Shown piece by piece: positions 58,110-64,000 of a stretch of DNA of 64,000 nt. A program made the position numbers and the translations under genes. Within the stretch, counting starts at the first letter, position 1. Each line of letters opens with the position of its first letter. This stretch comes from Planctomycetota bacterium (GTDB lineage: Bacteria > Planctomycetota > Phycisphaerae > Phycisphaerales > UBA1924), in assembly GCA_963204725.1 (NCBI GenBank), contig CAUJHH010000018.1:1-64000 (forward strand). The letters are read 5' to 3'. The notes beneath the pieces are model-generated. The model saw only the letters and a list, made by a program, of their open reading frames with translations, was not told the DNA's origin and ran no database searches.

Positions 58110-60746
58110 ATGGCAAGCGCCGTCGGAATCATCTTTGTCGTGCTCGGCGTGCTCGTGGGCATCGTGCTCGCGGTTGTGCTCGTCATGTATCTCGTCGTCC
58201 CGCTCTTCAAGGCCATTGGCTGGATCTTCTCGCGGATCTTCGGGTTTATCGGGGGCGAGATCGCCGACTTCGCTCGGTTCGTCGGCGCCATCGTCACTTC
58301 GATCATTTTCGTGCCTCTTGTGCTAGGCACAGTCGTCATAGGACGCTGGTCGGCTTCCGCCCACTTCGGCCGCGCCCTCCAGCGTGAGGCCTCGACGATG
58401 GGCGGCTGCCTCTATCGCATGTTCCTTGGCCATCCCGCGCGACTCTTCGGACTCGCGCCGCTGACAGAAGGGCTGGAGCGCCGCATTCCGGAGGTCGTCC
58501 GCGCGGCTCCCGGCGCGGACAAGCCCGCCGGTCGCGCCGGTCAGTTCGAGGGCTACAAGATCATCGGCTCTCTCACCGGTGGCGGCTCGGGCGCGAAGCT
58601 CTATATCGCCAAGCCCGACCCGGTGAAGAAGGCGACGTTCGAGCGCCAGGGATTCGGCGATGTCGGTCGCGTCGTGATCAAGGTGTTCTCGATCCGAGAT
58701 GGCAGCACGCTCCCGCAGATCGTGCGTGAGAGCCGTGCCCTCGATGCCGCCCGTCGTCTCGGCTTCGTGCTCGACCACGATCTCACGCCCGAGCGATTCT
58801 TCTACATCACCCGCTACGTACCCGGCGAATCGCTCGGCATCGTGACCCAGCAGTTGCACGCATCCGGCACGTCGGGACTCTCGGGCAAGGAACTGGCGAA
58901 GGCGATGAAGTATGTCGCCGACCTGCTTGCCACTCTGGACGCCTACCACCAGGGCGGCCTGTGGCACAAGGACGTGAAGCCCGACAACATCATCGTCCAC
59001 GACGACACTGCCCATCTCGTCGATCTCGGGCTCGTCACGCCGCTTCGCTCCGCCATGACGCTTACGACGCACGGCACCGAGTATTTCCGCGACCCCGAGA
59101 TGGTCCGCATGGCCCTCAAGGGCGCGAAAGTCCACCAGGTTGACGGCGCGAAGTTCGATGTCTTTGCCGTTGGTGCTGTGCTCTACTCGGTGATCGAGAA
59201 CTCGTTTCCCGCCCACGGCGGACTCAGCCAGATCTCCAAGCGCTGCCCGGAGGCCCTTCGCTGGATCGTCCGTCGCGCCATGGCCGACTACGACAAGCGG
59301 TATCCGACCGCCAGCGGGATGCTCGCCGACCTCGCGGCCGTTCGGGCGGCTTCGGATCCGTTCTCTCTCCGGCCTGCGGACCTTCCGAGTGTGCGAGGCG
59401 GGAACGCCGAGCAGCCCCCCCTCCCGCACCACGACGCCGCGCCGTTTGTCGAGGCCGCGCGCGCCGCGCACGCCGCCTCGCCCGTTCCTCCTGCCAACCC
59501 GGCGCACGATCGGGCCGCGCCGGCCCAAGCAGCTTCCTTTGTCGCTGCAGCTGCTCCTCGGACCCGCACGCGTCCGCACCTCGCAGTCACCGACTGGTTC
59601 AAGGGGCGGTACCGCGTCGAGCGTGAGGAATCCGTCGCGAGTGCATCATTCGGTGCATCCGCGGCATCTGGTCCCCGAGCTGCCGCTGCCGTGGCGATGG
59701 CGTCCGCCGCCGAGGCGATGAACAGGGCGGCAGAGCGCTTTGGCTCTCCTCGTCCCGGCTCGGCCGGTCCTGTCGTAACTCCGAACGCTGGGCCAGCGGC
59801 CGCTCATGCCGCACAACCCCGCGCTCACGGCCGTGAGGCCCGAGTTCGGGCGATCCCCGATCCGAGCCGTCGCTCTGCGCAGGAGCAACTCCGCGCGGCG
59901 CGTGGTCGCGCCAACGCGGCCCGCGAACGTGCACGCTCGCGGATGACGGGCCGCAACGCCCGAGGCCGTCACGCCGACGGCGTCTCGGGCGTCAATCCCG
60001 GCGCGGCGACCGCGGTCTTTGGGTTCATCGGAATCTGTGTGCTGGTCGCCGGCGGCGTTGTCGCCGGTTCACTCCTTCGCGGCGCGGCACCTCAGCCCTC
60101 AGGTCCCCGCGTCGTGGTCTCGGAATCGACCGCCCCGCTTTCGCAGATTCCCGGTGTTGACCAGGCGGACCGTCCAATCGCCATATCCGCCCTCGCCGGT
60201 CCCGAGGACATCATCAACGCGCGGGTCGCGGACGTGATGAACACCGCGTCGACCCGCATCGCCGAACTCCAGGAAGTCTTCCGTGAGGCGAGCGAGCTGG
60301 CCAGCGTCGCCGCCCAATCTCCCGGCGGCACCGTCATTGTCGTGACGGATGTGCTCCCGCCCATGACCCGCAGTGCCCGCTCCGCGATCGAGTCCGTCAG
60401 CGCTCGCATGATGGCCTTCGGGTTCTCCGTGGTCGGCAATTTGCCCGGGATCGATGTCGAAGGGGAGGAACTCGATCGACAGGTCGAGCTGATCGCTCGT
60501 CTGCGGTCTGCGCGGGCCCAGGTCCCGCTCGGCTCCGACGATGCCGCCAGGATCTTCAAGCAGTTCCTCGCAGCGAACGCGGAGGCCGGCGACGCCATCG
60601 TCTGGATCGCTCCGGGAGAGGATCGCGACGAGCCCACGTTCTACTTTGCGGTGCGTGAGGAACCGGAAGGCCCGACGATCCGGACGCAGCGGATCCGCCA
60701 GACCCTGAAGACCGCGCTCGAACTCGGCGAGGGCGGCAATCCCTAG
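58110..60746 (+). CDS. Membrane-bound protein kinase-like protein
   Basis: The 878-residue protein starts with two or three hydrophobic helices (about 5-30, 35-55, 60-78), then a kinase domain (about 150-420) with a loose glycine loop (GSLTGGGSGAKLY), HKDVKPDN (H286, D288) and DLG in place of DFG (305-307). A Pro/Ala-rich linker follows, then a membrane helix near 632-655 and an extracytoplasmic C-terminal domain of about 220 residues. It is probably an active Ser/Thr kinase, since catalytic Asp, Asn and the VIK lysine are kept. It is the partner of the sigma factor just upstream. Its TAG stop overlaps the trpD stop in CTAG. Confidence 0.84.
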   Translation: MASAVGIIFVVLGVLVGIVLAVVLVMYLVVPLFKAIGWIFSRIFGFIGGEIADFARFVGAIVTSIIFVPLVLGTVVIGRWSASAHFGRALQREASTMGGCLYRMFLGHPARLFGLAPLTEGLERRIPEVVRAAPGADKPAGRAGQFEGYKIIGSLTGGGSGAKLYIAKPDPVKKATFERQGFGDVGRVVIKVFSIRDGSTLPQIVRESRALDAARRLGFVLDHDLTPERFFYITRYVPGESLGIVTQQLHASGTSGLSGKELAKAMKYVADLLATLDAYHQGGLWHKDVKPDNIIVHDDTAHLVDLGLVTPLRSAMTLTTHGTEYFRDPEMVRMALKGAKVHQVDGAKFDVFAVGAVLYSVIENSFPAHGGLSQISKRCPEALRWIVRRAMADYDKRYPTASGMLADLAAVRAASDPFSLRPADLPSVRGGNAEQPPLPHHDAAPFVEAARAAHAASPVPPANPAHDRAAPAQAASFVAAAAPRTRTRPHLAVTDWFKGRYRVEREESVASASFGASAASGPRAAAAVAMASAAEAMNRAAERFGSPRPGSAGPVVTPNAGPAAAHAAQPRAHGREARVRAIPDPSRRSAQEQLRAARGRANAARERARSRMTGRNARGRHADGVSGVNPGAATAVFGFIGICVLVAGGVVAGSLLRGAAPQPSGPRVVVSESTAPLSQIPGVDQADRPIAISALAGPEDIINARVADVMNTASTRIAELQEVFREASELASVAAQSPGGTVIVVTDVLPPMTRSARSAIESVSARMMAFGFSVVGNLPGIDVEGEELDRQVELIARLRSARAQVPLGSDDAARIFKQFLAANAEAGDAIVWIAPGEDRDEPTFYFAVREEPEGPTIRTQRIRQTLKTALELGEGGNP

Positions 60747-61774
60747 GCGTCGCCCGAGCACGCGATGAGTCTGTCGAACGTCCGTGCCGACGCTCCCGAT
60801 GTGATCGCATCGTTCGCCAGATCGACCCCCTCTCGCAGCGAGCCGACCACGCTCGCGACAAAGAGCGTTGCGCCCGCGTTGAGCGCAACCGCGTTCCGCG
60901 GGCCGCCGGGCTGCCCCTCGAGCACCTCGCGGAACATCGCGCCCGCCTCTTCGAGCGTTGAGGCACGGATCTCATCCAGCGAGCATCGGGCGAGCCCCGC
61001 GCCCTCCGGCGTGAGAGAGAGATCCGCGATTCGTCCGCCATCAACCATCGCGGCGTGGGTCGTTGCGCTCGGCGAGATCTCATCGAGGCCATCCTCGGAG
61101 TGGACCACCATCGCCCGAACGGAGCCGAGCCGAGCCAGCGCCTCGGCCAGCGGCCGGACGAGATCGCGCCGGTACACGCCCATCAACTGGTGCGAGGCCC
61201 CCGCCGGATTTGTCAGCGGGCCAAGCAGGTTGAAGATCGTCGGCACGCCCAGCGACGCGCGAGGGCCTGAGGCGTGCCTCATCGCCGGATGGTGATGGAT
61301 CGCGAAGCAGAAGCAGACGCCCGCCTCGCTCAGGCACGCGCCCTGCGTTGTTGCCGACGCGTCCACATTCACGCCAAGGTGCTTGAGCACCTCGGCAGAG
61401 CCCCGACCCGAGCGGCTGCGATTCCCGTGCTTCGCCACGACGATCCTGCCCCTGGCGGCGCTCGCCGCGACCACCGCTGCGGCCGTCGAGATGTTGAATG
61501 TCTTGGCCGCTCCGCCCGTGCCGCAGGTGTCGACGAGCACCGCGCCGGTCGAGATCCCGTCGACGGGCACGCGTGTGACGTGCCGGCGCATGGCCCGCGC
61601 CGCGCCGACGATCTCATCGACGGTCGCCCCCCGCGACTGGATCATGGAGAGCATGGCGCCGAGTTGGGCCGCGTCGGCCTCGCCCCTGAGGACGCCTTCA
61701 AAGAGCGCGTCGGCGTCCTGCTCCGCCAGCGTCTTTCCCGAGATGAGCGTCGCGATCGCGGTCCGTGCGTCCAT
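60743..61774 (-). CDS. trpD: Anthranilate phosphoribosyltransferase
   Basis: TrpD transfers phosphoribose from PRPP to anthranilate in tryptophan synthesis. The 343-residue protein has the PRPP-binding VDTCGTGGAAKTFNISTAAAVVA, KHGNR, and the substrate segment FCFAIHHHPAMRHASGPRASLGVPTIFNLLGPLTNPA. The segment after KHGNR (SRSGRGSAEVL) is one residue shorter than the common SVSSKSGSADVL form and has Arg for Lys. No other trp gene is in the window. The stop TAG shares CTAG with the convergent kinase gene. Start at 61774 is the first ATG before the conserved helix. Confidence 0.94.
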   Translation of the reverse strand: MDARTAIATLISGKTLAEQDADALFEGVLRGEADAAQLGAMLSMIQSRGATVDEIVGAARAMRRHVTRVPVDGISTGAVLVDTCGTGGAAKTFNISTAAAVVAASAARGRIVVAKHGNRSRSGRGSAEVLKHLGVNVDASATTQGACLSEAGVCFCFAIHHHPAMRHASGPRASLGVPTIFNLLGPLTNPAGASHQLMGVYRRDLVRPLAEALARLGSVRAMVVHSEDGLDEISPSATTHAAMVDGGRIADLSLTPEGAGLARCSLDEIRASTLEEAGAMFREVLEGQPGGPRNAVALNAGATLFVASVVGSLREGVDLANDAITSGASARTFDRLIACSGDA

Positions 61775-61832
61775 GCCTTCACGATAGCGTCCGAGCGGCG
61801 TGTGCAGCACGCGCGCGTTCATATGATCCTGC

Positions 61833-64000
61833 ATGGCTGCGATGCCGCGGGACATGCCGGAGACGCGCCGCCTGGTCGCTCGGATCAGGTCGCGTGCCGC
61901 GCTTCGTGCGGTCTGGCTTGATGCCGGCCGCTCGCTGCTGCTCGCGTCGGCCATGGCCCTTGCCCTCGTTCTGATTGGGAAGGCTCTCGCGTGGCAGTGG
62001 GCTGGCAGTCTTTCGGTTGCGTGGCCAGTGGTCGCGGGGATCGTCGCGATCGGCCTTGCCGGGGGGACGGCGCTCGGGCTGTCGCGAACGCCTCGGCCGC
62101 TTGCGGCCGCTTCACTGGCCGATCGATTCGCGGGCTGCTCCGATCACCTCCGGGCCGCTCTGGAACTCGCGTCGCGTTCTCCTGCGGATCCGTTTGTCGG
62201 GATTCTCATCGCTGAGTCGGAGCGCACGGCGGGCGGTCTCTCATCATCCAAGGTCGTTCCGATTCGGTTCGGCTCGAATTGGCCCGTCGGCGCCGCGATC
62301 CTCGCTTCAGCGATCGCGGGAGCGATCTGGATCCCGGTGAGGCAGCCCGATCCCACCGTTGCGACGCGCCGAGTGGATCCCGGCGCGGTCGCGCTCGCCT
62401 CCGAGGTCGCTCGCGCCGCTGGAGAGGTGCGCGCCGCATCCGAGTCCGTCGGTCCCGCGCTCTCGCCCCGTGAGGCGGAGCGTTTTGCGGAGCTGGAGCG
62501 GGAACTTCTCGACGGCTCTATCCGCAGCGAGGATGCCCGCGCCGAGGCCGCGCTGACCGCTGCCGAACTCGCGGAGCGTGCCGCGCGCGAGGCGGAACAG
62601 AATCGCATCGCCTCCGAGCGTCTGCGTGAGCTCGCGTCCGCGGCGTCGCAGCGTGCGGGTGCGCCGCCCGATCCGAGCGCGCCGAGTCCCGGTGGGACGC
62701 GCGAGCCCCTTGATCCGCGTCTTGATGCGCTGATGGAGTCGCTGGCGTCGGGCGATCTGGCTCGCGCCGCCGATGCGGCGCGAGAGCTGGAGCAGCGTGC
62801 GCCGTCGATGTCATCCGAAGAGCGTGCACGCCTTGCCGACCAGCTCGATGCATTGGCGCAGAGCCTTGATGATTCGGCGCCGCCCGAGGCACCCGAGTCC
62901 TCCGCGCCCGCTGCGCCAAGCGAGCCCGACTCGTCATCGGCCGCCCCGTTGGATGAGCCCTCCGCACCACCTCCAGAGTCTCAGGATCCGATCGAGAAAC
63001 AGCAGGATGCCGAAGCCGCGAGGGAGCGAGAGCGCAAGTCGTCGATCACCGAACGTGCCGAGAGGGATGCGGGACGTGACGCCCGCTCGATCGCCGACGC
63101 CGCTCGTGACGCGGCACAAGATCTCCGCGAACCGCCTCCTCCTGTGTCGCCTCCTACGGAACCGCCGCCCACGCAGCCGCCGCCCACGAGGACGCCCGAC
63201 TCTCCGGACCAGCCGGAGCCGCGGTCCGAGGGGTCTCCATCCGCGACGTCGAAGCCACCCGAACAAGAGCGGAGTGAGGAGCCCGGCGAGCCGAAGCCGC
63301 AGGGTCAAGCCCAGGGCCAGAAGCAGGGCGAGCCGAAGCAGCCAGGACAAGAGCAGGGCCAAGCACAGGGCGAGCAGTCCGGCGAGAAGCAGGAGAGCGG
63401 TGAGGCCCAGGGTGAGCAAGAGGCCCAGGGCGAGCGAGACACCCAGGGTCAGCAAGGCGCGGGGTCGAAGCAGGGAGAGCAACGCGACGAAGGCGAGAAG
63501 AGTGGGGGCCAGCCGCAAACTCGCGAGGGTTCCGGTTCCGAGCAGCAGGGCGGGAAGCAGAGCGGTGAACAGGAGCCCAAGCCCGGCGACTCTAGACCCG
63601 GTGAACTCAAGCCCGGTGAGCGACCCGGCGCATCGCCGCAGGACACCGGATCTCAGGAACCGCAGCCGCAGGGGACCGATCCGCAGGGCCAGGTGACGAA
63701 GGGCCAAGAGAAAGAAGGCCAAGAGAAAGAAGGCCAAGGGCCTGAGGGCCAATCGCCGCGGCCCGGTGGCAAGCCCGATCCCGGCACCAGGCCGAATCAG
63801 GGCTCGGGACTGGAACGTCTGCAACGCTCGCTCCGCGAGGCATCGGAACGCTCCGGCGATTCGCGTCGCCAACATGAAGCGGCGGATCGACTCCGCAGGC
63901 TGTCGGAGGAACTCGCCTCGGGCGCTGATCCGGATGCACGCCCGACCGGAGCGGAGCCGGGCGCCGGAGGCCCGCGCGGTCTTCCGTTCGAGTCCGATCG
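61833..64000 (+). CDS. Membrane-anchored protein with very long Gln/Gly/Glu-rich region (5' part)
   Basis: The frame is open from ATG 61833 to the right edge (722 codons) without a stop, so it is incomplete. About three membrane helices are predicted: two near residues 33-80 and one near 150-170. Then comes a charged helical region (to about 390), and from about 430 a region of Gln, Gly, Glu, Pro and Lys (KQPGQEQGQAQGEQSGEK and similar), with a final helical part (LERLQRSLREASERSGDSRRQHEAADRLRRLSEEL). This recalls the DUF4175-type membrane proteins of planctomycetes and proteobacteria, but I am not sure. The start could also be ATG 61842 or 61854; upstream frame is closed at 61824. It is divergent from trpD by 58 bp. 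Confidence 0.75.
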   Translation, partial: MAAMPRDMPETRRLVARIRSRAALRAVWLDAGRSLLLASAMALALVLIGKALAWQWAGSLSVAWPVVAGIVAIGLAGGTALGLSRTPRPLAAASLADRFAGCSDHLRAALELASRSPADPFVGILIAESERTAGGLSSSKVVPIRFGSNWPVGAAILASAIAGAIWIPVRQPDPTVATRRVDPGAVALASEVARAAGEVRAASESVGPALSPREAERFAELERELLDGSIRSEDARAEAALTAAELAERAAREAEQNRIASERLRELASAASQRAGAPPDPSAPSPGGTREPLDPRLDALMESLASGDLARAADAARELEQRAPSMSSEERARLADQLDALAQSLDDSAPPEAPESSAPAAPSEPDSSSAAPLDEPSAPPPESQDPIEKQQDAEAARERERKSSITERAERDAGRDARSIADAARDAAQDLREPPPPVSPPTEPPPTQPPPTRTPDSPDQPEPRSEGSPSATSKPPEQERSEEPGEPKPQGQAQGQKQGEPKQPGQEQGQAQGEQSGEKQESGEAQGEQEAQGERDTQGQQGAGSKQGEQRDEGEKSGGQPQTREGSGSEQQGGKQSGEQEPKPGDSRPGELKPGERPGASPQDTGSQEPQPQGTDPQGQVTKGQEKEGQEKEGQGPEGQSPRPGGKPDPGTRPNQGSGLERLQRSLREASERSGDSRRQHEAADRLRRLSEELASGADPDARPTGAEPGAGGPRGLPFESD
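63702..63737 (+). repeat. 15-bp tandem repeat in Gln/Gly-rich gene
   Basis: GGCCAAGAGAAAGAA occurs twice in tandem (63702-63716, 63717-63731) followed by a partial third copy, encoding GQEKEGQEKEGQ. It is one of several repetitive stretches in the gene at 61833-64000. Confidence 0.85.

Noticed and set aside
58323-59579. Minus-strand frame of 418 codons over the second kinase
   Set aside because: Shadow of a kinase domain with intact HKDVKPDN.
62934-63875. Minus-strand Leu-rich frame and plus-strand Arg/Ser-rich frame in the last kilobase
   Set aside because: Both arise from the repetitive Q/G-rich coding region whose true frame is open from 61833 to the edge.
1-64000. tRNA, rRNA and IS elements
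   Set aside because: No cloverleaf with conserved GGTTCGAATCC-type loop in a plausible gap, no rRNA segment and no transposase with terminal repeats was seen.

Overview
The window looks like chromosomal DNA of a planctomycete, most likely class Phycisphaerae. It is GC-rich and gene-dense. The lineage signs are two proteins ending in a PEP-CTERM-like tail of the PTPGA/PAPGA-(hydrophobic)-GRRRR form, two ECF sigma factor genes each followed by a membrane Ser/Thr kinase gene, futalosine-pathway menaquinone synthesis (mqnE), several small membrane proteins carrying a CxxC...CPEC ribbon, and mreBCD. No rRNA, tRNA, CRISPR array, prophage or insertion-sequence transposase was seen. The taxonomic call is inference from gene content.

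Layout, left to right. 1-6.7 kb: the tail of a secreted PEP-CTERM protein, a HAD phosphatase, a small sulfotransferase-like gene, a Tat-exported asparaginase-family enzyme, a two-gene operon of zinc-ribbon membrane proteins and an EamA transporter. 6.9-13.3 kb: a secreted ClpP-fold protein converging on dnaK across a strong terminator hairpin, then a membrane-fused sulfotransferase divergent from a methyltransferase. 13.4-18.1 kb: a PEP-CTERM metalloprotease, mqnE, a zinc-ribbon membrane protein, and an orphan Pro/Ser-tailed gene behind a perfect 22-bp palindrome. 18.1-22.4 kb: the flagellar operon flgF-flgG-flgA-flgH-rdgB on the minus strand behind a sigma-54-like promoter. 22.5-26.6 kb: an FmdB-like protein, then an ECF sigma factor with its kinase. 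26.6-33.2 kb: pgi, then VOC-ppa-hpt-(PH domain::coaE)-rho. 33.3-42.7 kb: a coupled set of membrane and helical-repeat proteins, a DUF444 protein, and a three-gene GldG-type ABC export system. 42.8-53.3 kb: a PAS-GAF-receiver protein, prmC, an amidohydrolase, polA, a GxxExxY putative nuclease flanked by inverted repeats, a GlmU-like protein and a HAD phosphatase. 53.3-64 kb: mreB-mreC-mreD, a coiled-coil exported protein, the second sigma/kinase pair, trpD, and a Gln/Gly-rich membrane-anchored protein that runs off the right edge.

Genes are tightly packed and often translationally coupled: eleven junctions share 4 bases (ATGA or GTGA). The flagellar, Mre and ABC groups are clear functional units. 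ppa, hpt, coaE and rho form a housekeeping run.

The least ordinary features are the GxxExxY gene bounded by 32-bp inverted repeats that also encode its own tail and its neighbour's stop, a related repeat inside another gene's tail, the PH-domain/dephospho-CoA kinase fusion, Rho with a roughly 200-residue disordered Gly/Ser extension, a kinase whose best-placed start codon is AUA, and the orphan 22-bp operator-like palindrome.
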